Of a stretch of DNA of 33,690 nucleotides, positions 9,661-18,477 are shown piece after piece. The position numbers were made by a program, and so were the translations under genes. Below the pieces are notes generated by a model, which worked only from the letters and a program-made list of their open reading frames with translations, had not been told where the DNA came from and searched no databases. The DNA is from Actinomycetota bacterium. GTDB lineage: Bacteria; Actinomycetota; UBA4738; HRBIN12. How positions within the stretch are numbered: position 1 is the stretch's first letter; each line of letters begins with the position of its first letter. The DNA lies in contig JAOUEA010000004.1 of the NCBI GenBank assembly GCA_029858935.1, positions 1-33,690 of the forward strand, in the 5' to 3' direction.

Positions 9661-10578
9661 CTACCGCAGCTTGAAGTACGTGTCGCGACCCATCGCCTTG
9701 AACGCGTCGAAGGCCGACCTCGACGACGTGAGCAGATAGTTGCAGTCGGTGTTCTCGTGGTTGTAGGAGAACACCTTGATCTCAGGCCACGACTTCACCG
9801 TGGAACGAGCTTCGCGCAGCCACCTGGCCTTCTCCCCCGGGTTCCTCTCGACGCAGCCGGCCTCGATCACGTAGAGCTTCTCCCCGCGTGTGCGCGCGAA
9901 CTGCCGCGACGGCGCGAAGATCTTCTTGAACGAGCGCCAATCGACGCCGAAGCACCGGTGCCGGTTATACCCGTCGACCCCGATCCCCTCGTATTGATTC
10001 GGCAACCACCGACCCGCCTCGCCCTTGAGGAACGTGGCGGCCGTGAGCACGACGACCCACTTGTATCCCGACACGCCGGTGTTCTTGAAGATCTTCCTCA
10101 CCCGCGTGTAGGCGGCCTTGTAGTCGTTCGGGTTGCCCTCATCCTCGGGCTCCTTGTGGAAACACATGTAGCCCTGGCCACCGAGGCTCCGCAGGCTGCG
10201 AGCCTGGCTCGTGATCCATCCATCGTGTCGCCCGTCGGCGATGGCCCTCCAACTCACGGGGCCCGCCTTGGTGCGAGCGAACCACGAGACGATCGGCTTG
10301 TGGTTCGTCTGAACGCTCCACCGGGTGAATTTGTTGTCGAGATCGTTCGTCCAGGGAAGACGGTGGTGCGTCGTGGCGAACTTGCGCCCCATCCGTCGCT
10401 CCATCTTCCGAACGTCCGCGATGGGGTCGCTCGACTGGATCAGCGCTCCCCAACGGCAGCCTGCGTTGCCGGCGAGAGCCTCGAGGTCGCCGAGCCCGTA
10501 CACGGACAGGCCCACCGCCGCGGTTCCCGCGGCGGCAGACCGCTTCAAGAATGAACGTCGATCGATCGTGCGATCCAT
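9661..10578 (-). CDS. Tat-exported TIM-barrel protein, GH26-like
   Basis: Start MDRTIDRRSFLKRSAAAGTAAVGLSVYG (twin-arginine RRSFLK); CFHKEPEDEGNPNDYKAAYTRVRKIF and LYVIEAGCVE resemble the acid/base and nucleophile regions of GH26-like proteins. Confidence 0.6.
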   Translation of the reverse strand: MDRTIDRRSFLKRSAAAGTAAVGLSVYGLGDLEALAGNAGCRWGALIQSSDPIADVRKMERRMGRKFATTHHRLPWTNDLDNKFTRWSVQTNHKPIVSWFARTKAGPVSWRAIADGRHDGWITSQARSLRSLGGQGYMCFHKEPEDEGNPNDYKAAYTRVRKIFKNTGVSGYKWVVVLTAATFLKGEAGRWLPNQYEGIGVDGYNRHRCFGVDWRSFKKIFAPSRQFARTRGEKLYVIEAGCVERNPGEKARWLREARSTVKSWPEIKVFSYNHENTDCNYLLTSSRSAFDAFKAMGRDTYFKLR

Positions 10579-11142
10579 AGGGACCTCCTCCGGACGTGCA
10601 GGGTCACGGTCGCGAGAAACCGGCCGAGCCCGTGCGAGAGCCATCGGCACGCGGGCTGGGGCGGCTTGAGGAGCGCGCCAGGCGTCTCCTCGGTGAGTTC
10701 GCGACTACGTGGTCTGAGGAGCGAACGTGGGGGCGGCCGGGAGCAGGCGCACGATGACGCGCCGAGGCCCGCGGCGCCTGCGAGCTTCATGCGCGGCCGA
10801 TTCGTACCCCCCACGCCCGGCGGCCGAGGTGGTGGCCGACGATGCCCGAGCGAGGGCGTGGATCTCGGGATCGGTGGCACGAGGGCCGAAGAGACGTCGA
10901 AGGGCACACAGGCATCGGCTCACGAAGGCACGAGGACGGCGGGTGATGCTTCCGAACACGGCACGGGGGGAGCGAACGAGGGTGAGCAACAGGTCGGAGG
11001 GAGGCCGGAGTGGTCGCGGAAGAGGCGCGAGGAGAAGGAATCGAGCCATCATCCGCATCGGGCAACCCCCCCATCCCGTGACAGCCGATCCGACGGCCAC
11101 GCCACTCATCTCCCGTAGGCCGTCCTCCCTGCTGCGAACATG

Positions 11143-11165
11143 AAAAAGCCTCACCGTCGGGCTTT
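11143..11165 (-). terminator. Candidate intrinsic terminator or attenuator
   Basis: Minus strand reads AAAGCC-CGACGGTGA-GGCTTTTT: 6-bp stem, 9-nt loop, short T run. Lies in a gene-poor interval. Confidence 0.35.
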
Positions 11166-11378
11166 CTACCATCGGCGAGGTAGCGCGAATGTACCAGAGT
11201 CAAGGCGGGGAGCAAGTCCCCGAAGCATCGTATCCCGAGGGACCGAGGCCACTAGGGTCGTCGACCCATGATCGGCGACGGACTGCATGTGCCGTAGGCC
11301 GGGAGCTCAGATGCCTCGTGCGAGACGAGTCGGCCTGCGGTTCAGCCCCGACCTCGCACAGCCGATACGCTTCCCCGT

Positions 11379-12221
11379 ATGGAGACGACGACCGACGCAT
11401 CGATACCACGGGCGGACCGCGTTGGACGGCCGGTGCGCTTCGGCATCGTGACCCCGACCCTGAATGCCGAGCGATACCTGGAAGCCACGCTTCGCTCGAT
11501 CTGGAGCCAGGCCTCCGACGAGATCGTGATCGACCACGTGCTGGTCGACGGCGGCTCGACCGACGGCACGACGAAGGTGGCGGAGGCGTTCCCCACACGG
11601 GTCGTCGTCGCCACGGATGACCAAGGCATGTATGACGCGATCAACAGGGGCCTGTCGATGGTGCAGGGGGAGGTCGTCGGCTACATCAACGCCGACGACG
11701 AGATCGCCCCGGGGGCACTCGCTGCGGCAGCGAAGGCCTTCGTCGACCACGCAGATGCCCGATGGCTGATGGGCAAGCGGGAGTTCATCGACGGGGAGGG
11801 TGCTGCGTTCGCCTGGATGCAGCCGGTGCCCTTCACCTTGCGGTCCTACCTGGGGCTCGGGTGGTCCTGCGTTCCGCAAGAGACGGTCTGGATGCGGCGA
11901 GAGCTGTTCGACGAAGTCGGCCCCTTCGACACGACGTTCCGCAACACCGGTGACTACGACATGTACGCCCGATGCCGACGGGCCTCCAAGCCGCTGATCC
12001 TGCCCCGCACGATGGGTCGATTCCGACTGCACGGCGACCAGTTGTCGTTCAAGCCTGAGGTGATGGCCAAGGAGAGCCGCAGGGTGCAGGAGAAGAACGG
12101 AACCGTCGACCGGATGGGCTGGGTCCGCGGCAAGCTGCTGAGCCTGCGGCTGAACGCGCGCAACCCTCGCTGGCTGATCGCCAAGAAGACCGGCCGCATC
12201 CGCTTCGTGCACGAGCCGTGA
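11379..12221 (+). CDS. Glycosyltransferase family 2
   Basis: 280 aa; FGIVTPTLNAERYLEATLRSIWSQ...DHVLVDGGSTDGT...GMYDAINRG...GYINADDE. Confidence 0.92.
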   Translation: METTTDASIPRADRVGRPVRFGIVTPTLNAERYLEATLRSIWSQASDEIVIDHVLVDGGSTDGTTKVAEAFPTRVVVATDDQGMYDAINRGLSMVQGEVVGYINADDEIAPGALAAAAKAFVDHADARWLMGKREFIDGEGAAFAWMQPVPFTLRSYLGLGWSCVPQETVWMRRELFDEVGPFDTTFRNTGDYDMYARCRRASKPLILPRTMGRFRLHGDQLSFKPEVMAKESRRVQEKNGTVDRMGWVRGKLLSLRLNARNPRWLIAKKTGRIRFVHEP

Positions 12222-13348
12222 GCGGCTTGCGCATCGCCGTCGATGCGAGCTTCGTCGACCCGGGGCGCGTGGGCGGCGCCGAGCACATGGTCTCGAACCT
12301 GGTCGGCGGACTCGCGTCGGCCTGCCCCCCCGACGACGAGCTCGTCGTGTACACGGACCGACCGTGGCCCGCGCCGGAACGGGTACGATTCCGAGCCCTG
12401 CATGGGCCGGGGAACCGCTTCACTCGGATCACCGCAACGCTTCGCGGACGGCTCGATGAACACGACGCCGTGCTCTTCACGAACTACTTCACCGCCCCGT
12501 TCCCGAAGACACGTCGGCGGCCCACGTTCGTCACCGTGATCCACGACCTGCAGTACCTGCATATGCCGGACAACTTCAGCGTCCGGAAACGGGCATGGTT
12601 GCGAGGCTCGCACGAGGCTACGCTCCGGTTCGCCGACCGCACCGTGGCGATCTCCGAGCATGTTCGGGGCGACCTGCTCGAACGCTACGGGCGCAGATGG
12701 GCCTCCCGCGTCGTCGCGATCCACAATCCGATCTCCTGGGAGCGTTTCGAGCGTGACGGCCGGCTCCCGGAGGGGATCGATGGATGCCCGTTCGTGTTGG
12801 CCGTTGCCGCGCAGTATCCCCACAAGAACCTCGAGACCCTCGTGCTGGCGTTCGCCGAACTGCGTCGCCGGGGGGGACACCAGGACGTGAAGCTCGTGCT
12901 CGCAGGGCAGCTCGGTGCGCGGCTCTCGGGCGTCGCCTGGACGAAGTCGCTCGACCGACCGATCGAAGACGGCGGTCTCGGCGACGTCGTGGTCGAAACC
13001 GGCTACATCGACGACGCCACCTTGGGTGCGCTGTACCGTCATGCCAGCGTGTTCGCTTTCCCGTCGTTGTTCGAAGGGTTCGCCATGCCGCCGATCGAAG
13101 CCCTCGGGTTCGGACTGCCCGTGCTGACCACGCGCGAAGCGTCGATCCCCGAAGTGACGATGGGCTCGGCCACCTACCTCGACGACCCACGCGACCCGAT
13201 CGAGATCGCCGACCGGCTGAGCGAGATGCTGGGCGATGCCGACGCCGCGCGACCGACTTCCGCCGACGTGACCAGGATCCGAGACGCATACGATCCGGTG
13301 CGCATCGGCGCCCGCTACCGCGACCTCATGGAGTCGGGAACCTCGTGA
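12218..13348 (+). CDS. Glycosyltransferase family 4 (GT-B)
   Basis: 376 aa; VDPGRVGGAEHMVSNLVGGL ... ALYRHASVFAFPSLFEGFAMPPIEALGFGLPVLTTREASIPEV; GTGA overlap with the preceding gene. Confidence 0.92.
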   Translation: MSGLRIAVDASFVDPGRVGGAEHMVSNLVGGLASACPPDDELVVYTDRPWPAPERVRFRALHGPGNRFTRITATLRGRLDEHDAVLFTNYFTAPFPKTRRRPTFVTVIHDLQYLHMPDNFSVRKRAWLRGSHEATLRFADRTVAISEHVRGDLLERYGRRWASRVVAIHNPISWERFERDGRLPEGIDGCPFVLAVAAQYPHKNLETLVLAFAELRRRGGHQDVKLVLAGQLGARLSGVAWTKSLDRPIEDGGLGDVVVETGYIDDATLGALYRHASVFAFPSLFEGFAMPPIEALGFGLPVLTTREASIPEVTMGSATYLDDPRDPIEIADRLSEMLGDADAARPTSADVTRIRDAYDPVRIGARYRDLMESGTS

Positions 13349-14289
13349 GCGTGCGACCCATCTTCCTGCTGTCGCTGCCGAGATCGGGCTCGACCCTCGC
13401 TCAGCGGGTGCTCGCCGCTCATCCGCAGATCGCGACGGCCGCCGAACCGTGGCTGCTCCTGCCCCACGTCTACGCGACCCGTGAACGAGGCATGGCTGCG
13501 GAGTACACGCAGCCGATCGCGGCGCGCGCCATCTCCGAGTTCGTGCGCTCGCTGCCCGAGGGCGATCGCGACTACCGCCAGGCGATGCACGACTTCGCCG
13601 TCGACCTCTACACGCGAGCGGCGGATGAGGGGTCGACGTACTTCCTCGACAAGACGCCCCGCTACCACTACATCGTCGAGGATCTGTTCGAGATCTTCCC
13701 CGAGGCGAAGTTCGTCTTCTTGTGGCGGAACCCGCTCGCGGTGGTCGCATCGATCGTCGAGACGTGGACCAAGGGACGCTGGAACGTCGATCGATGGCAG
13801 GGCGACCTCCGAGGGATCGCCTCGCTCGCCGATGCCTTCGAGGCACATCGGGAAACTGCGGCTGCGGTGCGGTATGAGGATCTGGTCGGTGACCCCGAAG
13901 CGGCTTGGCCAGGCATCTTCGAACACCTCGAGCTGCCGTTCGATCCCGGCCTGCTGACACGGTTCAGCGACGTGACCATCGATGGATCGATGGGAGATCC
14001 GACCGGAGTGCAGCGGTATTCGACGATCAGCGACGAGCCCCTGGAGAAGTGGCGATCGACCCTGGCGAACCCCTACCGTAAGCGCTGGTGTCGCCGATAC
14101 CTTCTCTGGATCGGTCGGCATCGACTCCAGCTCATGGGCTACGACCTCGATCGGCTGCTTGCCGATCTCGACGAGCTGGGCTCCTCACCTCGATCGGTGC
14201 CCTCCGACGCGTTCCGCGGCAGTTACTGGGCGATCGCGCAGCAGAGGAAGCGGTCGGCGTTCAAGCGGATGGCGCCGCGGATCCGCTGA
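13345..14289 (+). CDS. Sulfotransferase family protein
   Basis: GTG start overlapping the upstream stop; VSVRPIFLLSLPRSGSTLAQRVLAAHPQIATAAEPWLLLP ... FVFLWRNPLAVVASIVETW. Sits inside the longer 12784-14289 ORF. Confidence 0.87.
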   Translation: MSVRPIFLLSLPRSGSTLAQRVLAAHPQIATAAEPWLLLPHVYATRERGMAAEYTQPIAARAISEFVRSLPEGDRDYRQAMHDFAVDLYTRAADEGSTYFLDKTPRYHYIVEDLFEIFPEAKFVFLWRNPLAVVASIVETWTKGRWNVDRWQGDLRGIASLADAFEAHRETAAAVRYEDLVGDPEAAWPGIFEHLELPFDPGLLTRFSDVTIDGSMGDPTGVQRYSTISDEPLEKWRSTLANPYRKRWCRRYLLWIGRHRLQLMGYDLDRLLADLDELGSSPRSVPSDAFRGSYWAIAQQRKRSAFKRMAPRIR

Positions 14290-15562
14290 GTGCACCCGGT
14301 TCCGTCGATTCGTCATCGTCGTCGACGGGCTTCGGCTCCCCGATCGACATCGCGATGCCGTACAGACCGAAGATCGTGGCCGATCGCGAGGCTCCCGGCA
14401 GCACGGGGTTGAAGGCCATCGCCACCAGGAATCCGTTGAGGCACACGAGGATCGCCCTGAGCAACCCGGCCCTCGTCGACTGGCCCGCGCGCGCGAATCC
14501 GCGGTAGCGCCTGAGCAGCGTCACCTCGGCGATCACGAACCACCCGATCAGCAACCCGAACCCGACTGCTCCCCCGGCCGCAAGGAAGAGCACGAAGTCG
14601 TTGTGGAACGGCAGCACCCTGCCGTCACGCTCCCGCACCGCCGTCACTTCACCAGCGAAGCCCGATCCGAAGATCGGGGCCTCGCGCCAGCGCGAGATCC
14701 CCTGGTTCCACAGATCGAGACGGCCGCTGTTGGCGTTGGCCTTGTCGACGACCGCGAAGTAGTCGTCGGCCACATCGATGCCCTTCTCGAAGTTCGCCAA
14801 GGACAACGCCCCGATCGCCACCACCGCACCGACGACGAAGATCGTGCGCATGCTGCTCGACCGCCTACCGGTCAGATAGAGCGTCAACACGACGGCAGCT
14901 CCCACCATCAGCGACGTCGCCGACGGATACGTGGTGAAGATGATCGCCGCCATCACCAGGACCAGCACGAGCCGTCTGCGGTTCCCGAGTGCGATAGCAG
15001 CTCCGACGGCGAGGGCGACCATCGCCACGCTCGCGTTCCTGTACTGCCTGAACTGCAGCAGGCCGGGCAGGATCTCGAGGTTCACGAGCACGTTCATCGC
15101 CGTGTAGGCGGTCGCGATCAGCGATACCCATGACAGGGTCTTGGCGACCTCGCGATCGGTGGGATCCTCGGTCGTCAGGAGGTAGAGGAACGCCAGCATC
15201 ATCGGCAGGAACACCGACCGGCCGGTCTCGACCGTGCCGAGGAGCGCGACCCCGATCATCGACCCCGTGAGGCCGAAGACGAACAGTGAGAACAACACGA
15301 GATCGGATGGAAGCGGACGCCTCACCACGAACCCGGGCTTGCGCAGCCTCACCCACACGGCCGCCACGATCGGCACCGCGATGATCAGGAACCGAGTCGC
15401 GCCGCCCTGCACCGATCGGTCCAGCCAGTCGTACACGTCGAACGACGCGGCGAGCATGATGACCAGGTAGGCCCGCCACAGCACGAAGGAATCGGTCGAC
15501 CGTGGCTCGATCGTCGCGGTCGGCTGGAACGACTCGGGTCGCACACGTTCCGCGGACCTCAT
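14261..15562 (-). CDS. O-antigen ligase/polymerase-like membrane protein (Wzy/WaaL type)
   Basis: 433 aa, many hydrophobic segments; RLDLWNQGISRWREAPIFGSGFAGEVTAVRERDGRVLPFHNDFVLFLAAGGAVGFGLL resembles the Wzy_C region. Confidence 0.82.
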   Translation of the reverse strand: MRSAERVRPESFQPTATIEPRSTDSFVLWRAYLVIMLAASFDVYDWLDRSVQGGATRFLIIAVPIVAAVWVRLRKPGFVVRRPLPSDLVLFSLFVFGLTGSMIGVALLGTVETGRSVFLPMMLAFLYLLTTEDPTDREVAKTLSWVSLIATAYTAMNVLVNLEILPGLLQFRQYRNASVAMVALAVGAAIALGNRRRLVLVLVMAAIIFTTYPSATSLMVGAAVVLTLYLTGRRSSSMRTIFVVGAVVAIGALSLANFEKGIDVADDYFAVVDKANANSGRLDLWNQGISRWREAPIFGSGFAGEVTAVRERDGRVLPFHNDFVLFLAAGGAVGFGLLIGWFVIAEVTLLRRYRGFARAGQSTRAGLLRAILVCLNGFLVAMAFNPVLPGASRSATIFGLYGIAMSIGEPKPVDDDDESTEPGALSGSAAPSA

Positions 15563-15595
15563 CGCACGCAGTGTAGACGGGTCGAGTTCGTCAGC

Positions 15596-17380
15596 CTATC
15601 GCTCGGCGCCCTTGGCGGGAGTCTCGGCGGTGGCCGGCGACCCCTTGCCGATGCCGACTGGCACCACCGGGGCACCCGGAGCTGTCGCCGGTCGCCGCGT
15701 GGTGCGAACCTCGGACGAGGGCTTGGGTCTGTGCGGCGGTTTCGATCGCTCGTCGGGGCCGTAGTACTGGTCGTAGTTGGCGTAGCCGAGCGAGCTGCGC
15801 TGCAAGGTCGTGACGTTGTTATACACACCACCGGCGATCTCGGCGCCGGCGGTGCGCAGCTGACGGACGGCATCCTCGAGCGCGGTGCGACTCGAGATCG
15901 CGGGGTCGTGCACGAAGAGCACGACGTCAGCCGCTTCAGCGAGGATCGACGCGTCGGCCACCGGCAGGGTCGGAGGTGCGTCACAGATCACGATGTCGGC
16001 CAGCCGCCGCAGGTCGTGGAAGACGGAGTCGGCATGGGGACCCGCAAGCAAGGAAACGGGGTCGTCGGGCATCGGGCCGCTCCTGATGATCGACAGGTTC
16101 GGAACCTCGGTACTCAGCACGACGTCGTCGAGGGTGCTGGTCGCCGCGAGGACCTCGTGCAGGCCGGCGCCGAAGGGCACGCCAAGGAACCGTTCCGCCC
16201 GTGGCCGTCGAAGGTCGGCGTCCACCAACAAAGTGCGAACGCCGGTCTCGGCGAGCACGACCGCGAGGTTGGCGGTCGTGGCGCTCTTTCCCTCGCTCGG
16301 CAGAGCGCTGGTCACGACGACGACACCGACCGCGCGCTGGGAACGCAGGAAGCGAAGGTTCGTCGCGAGCGTACGGTACGCCTCGGCCGCAGGGCCGCCG
16401 GGCTCATCGCGTGAAACGAGTTCGGCCTTGTCGCGGTTGGCCCAGCCCTCGACCGAGGGGATCACGCCCATGACGGGAGCTCCGAGGAACTCTGCCAACT
16501 CGTCGCGCCCTCCCACCTGGTTCGCGCGAAGCCCGAACACGACGGCGAGGCCGGCGCCGATGAACGAGCCGACGATGAACCCGAGGATCGACGCCAGCGC
16601 GAGACTCGGGCCCGACGGCTTGACCGGCGCCGCCGCGAACTGCACGATGCGCCCACCCGGGCTCGACGTCGCATTCCCGCGGATCTCCGCGATGTCCGTG
16701 GCGAGGCCGTTGATTTCGGCCTGCACCCCCTCGAGGGTCGCCCGGAGCCTGCCGATCTCTTCGGGGTTGTCACCGGCCTGGATGTCTCGTTCGATCTCTC
16801 CGGCCGTGCTGCTGAGCTCCTCGATCCGGTCCTGCAACGGCGTGATCGCGGCGTCGACCGAAGTGAGGATCTGCTCGCGGCGAGCGGCGAGGTACTCCTC
16901 GGCGAACGAGTTCGCGATCGTCGCCGCGGTCTCGGGTTCGCTCGCCAGGTAGCCGATGAACATCACGGCAGCATCACGGACCGGCTCGATGCGAACGGTC
17001 TTGGCGAGCTGCTCGGGCGAGGTCGACAATCCGAGCGAATCGCGCACCGCGGTCGCGATGTCGATCGAACGCACGATCTCGCCCTCGATCACCATGTCCG
17101 GCTGCAGGCTGGTGGGGTTGCCCGCCACCCCGGTGATCGCGGGGTTGACCAGAGGGTCCACGATGACCTTCGCTTGGGAGAAGTACATGGGCGGCCGGAG
17201 CGCCACGTAGGCTCCGGCGATCGCGGCGACGATCGTGGCCATCGCGACCACCGTCCACATCCGGGTCCGGATCATCTGCCAGTAGTCGCGCAGATCAAGG
17301 ATCCTGCTGGTGGTCTCGGACAACGCGTCGCTCTCCTGATCCCGAGGTTCGGCGACCTCGCCGAACCGTCGACCCGACAT
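15596..17380 (-). CDS. Polysaccharide co-polymerase / BY-type tyrosine autokinase (Wzz + CpsD fusion)
   Basis: 594 aa; Wzz N-terminus, Walker A SALPSEGKSATTANLAVVLAE, A' LLVDADLRRP, Walker B IVICDAPP, C-terminal Tyr cluster YANYDQYYG. Confidence 0.93.
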   Translation of the reverse strand: MSGRRFGEVAEPRDQESDALSETTSRILDLRDYWQMIRTRMWTVVAMATIVAAIAGAYVALRPPMYFSQAKVIVDPLVNPAITGVAGNPTSLQPDMVIEGEIVRSIDIATAVRDSLGLSTSPEQLAKTVRIEPVRDAAVMFIGYLASEPETAATIANSFAEEYLAARREQILTSVDAAITPLQDRIEELSSTAGEIERDIQAGDNPEEIGRLRATLEGVQAEINGLATDIAEIRGNATSSPGGRIVQFAAAPVKPSGPSLALASILGFIVGSFIGAGLAVVFGLRANQVGGRDELAEFLGAPVMGVIPSVEGWANRDKAELVSRDEPGGPAAEAYRTLATNLRFLRSQRAVGVVVVTSALPSEGKSATTANLAVVLAETGVRTLLVDADLRRPRAERFLGVPFGAGLHEVLAATSTLDDVVLSTEVPNLSIIRSGPMPDDPVSLLAGPHADSVFHDLRRLADIVICDAPPTLPVADASILAEAADVVLFVHDPAISSRTALEDAVRQLRTAGAEIAGGVYNNVTTLQRSSLGYANYDQYYGPDERSKPPHRPKPSSEVRTTRRPATAPGAPVVPVGIGKGSPATAETPAKGAER

Positions 17381-17538
17381 CGCTCCCCGTCAGGGGGAAC
17401 GCGGTGATGATACCGGAGCCCCTGTGCGGAAGCTCCGTGCGCGCAGCCATTTCATCACAGTCGCAACATGTAGGGCTGCGCTCTAAGCCCATCGGCTACA
17501 GTGTGCCGCGCGAAGGTCTCGACCCGTCCCGCCCGGTG

Positions 17539-17568
17539 TTGACCCCTCATCGGGCGCTGTCGTACCGT
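17539..17568 (+). promoter_or_regulatory. Candidate housekeeping-sigma promoter upstream of the histidine phosphatase
   Basis: TTGACC - 18 nt - TACCGT, 80 nt upstream of ATG 17648. Confidence 0.45.
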
Positions 17569-17647
17569 GCCCGGGCGGACGGGCAGTCCCCCCCGCTCCG
17601 GCCGTTGTGCCGGACGAAGCCCCGGACGACGCTGGAGGTTCCACCAG

Positions 17648-18319
17648 ATGGCAACGACCCCCGAAACGATGGACGCGTCCGACGAACGGCATCATGCACC
17701 CGGCCGGGCCGGCGTCTGTGAGCTCTTCCTGATCCGCCACGGCACGACCACCCTGAACGTGCAGAATCGCTATCGCGGCCGCCGTGACGTGCCGCTCGAT
17801 GCCCAGGGGTGGGCCGACGCGGTCGAGGCCGCTCGGGCCCTCAGCCCGATGGGCCTGGCCGCTGTCTACGCGGGGCCCCTGCGGCGCACGATCAACACGG
17901 CGCAGGTGATCACCGACGAGTGCCGCATCCCCGACGTTCGCATCCTGCACGGGCTGGTGAACCTCGACTACGGCGAATGGGAAGGAATGACGTCGGAAGA
18001 GGCGGCGATGTTCGACCCCGAGGCGTTCCAGAAATACAAGGAAGCGCCGACCGAGGCGATCTGCCCCAACGGCGAACGCCTGACCGACGCCCAGAAGCGC
18101 ATGGTCGAGGCCATCAGCCTGATGGGCGAACGCCACGCCGGGGAGCGCGTCGCGGCGGTGACGCATGCGGTCATGATCCGCTTGGTGGCGGCCACGCTGC
18201 TCGACCTTCCGGGCGACCGTTGGCGCATCCCGGTCGGTCGCGGATCGCTCACGAAGTTCGAAGTCGAACGCGGCGAGATCAGGCTGGTGGGGATGCCCGA
18301 GGGCGACGACGTCGACTAG
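17648..18319 (+). CDS. Histidine phosphatase (phosphoglycerate mutase-like)
   Basis: LFLIRHGTTTLNVQNRYRGRRDVPLDAQGWADA; start trimmed to MATTPETMDAS. Confidence 0.92.
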   Translation: MATTPETMDASDERHHAPGRAGVCELFLIRHGTTTLNVQNRYRGRRDVPLDAQGWADAVEAARALSPMGLAAVYAGPLRRTINTAQVITDECRIPDVRILHGLVNLDYGEWEGMTSEEAAMFDPEAFQKYKEAPTEAICPNGERLTDAQKRMVEAISLMGERHAGERVAAVTHAVMIRLVAATLLDLPGDRWRIPVGRGSLTKFEVERGEIRLVGMPEGDDVD

Positions 18320-18477
18320 GCGTCCGCCCGAGTTCGGCGCCGCCGCCGAGGCTAGGGCCACCGCCACATCGAAGTGACCGAACGGCCGATGGCCGCCGTC
18401 CCCCGCGCGCCGATACGCTCGTCCGGTCGCGCGTCCCCCGTACGCGCCCGCCCCCCCGACAGGAGGAGTACCCCGCG

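Noticed and set aside
11041-11220. Possible c-di-GMP (GEMM) or c-di-AMP riboswitch on the minus strand (GGTTGCCCGATG, CTACCTCGCCGATGG fragments)
   Set aside because: The core GGACGCAAAGCC-type tetraloop/receptor elements are missing and helices do not pair in the right order.
12784-14289. 501-aa plus-strand ORF as one protein
   Set aside because: The first ~187 codons are an out-of-frame shadow of the GT4 gene; the true product is the sulfotransferase starting at GTG 13345.
5541-17402. Shared GTTCCCCCTG string upstream of 5519(-) and 17380(-)
   Set aside because: Opposite orientation relative to the genes and a 10-mer of this composition is expected to recur by chance in the window.
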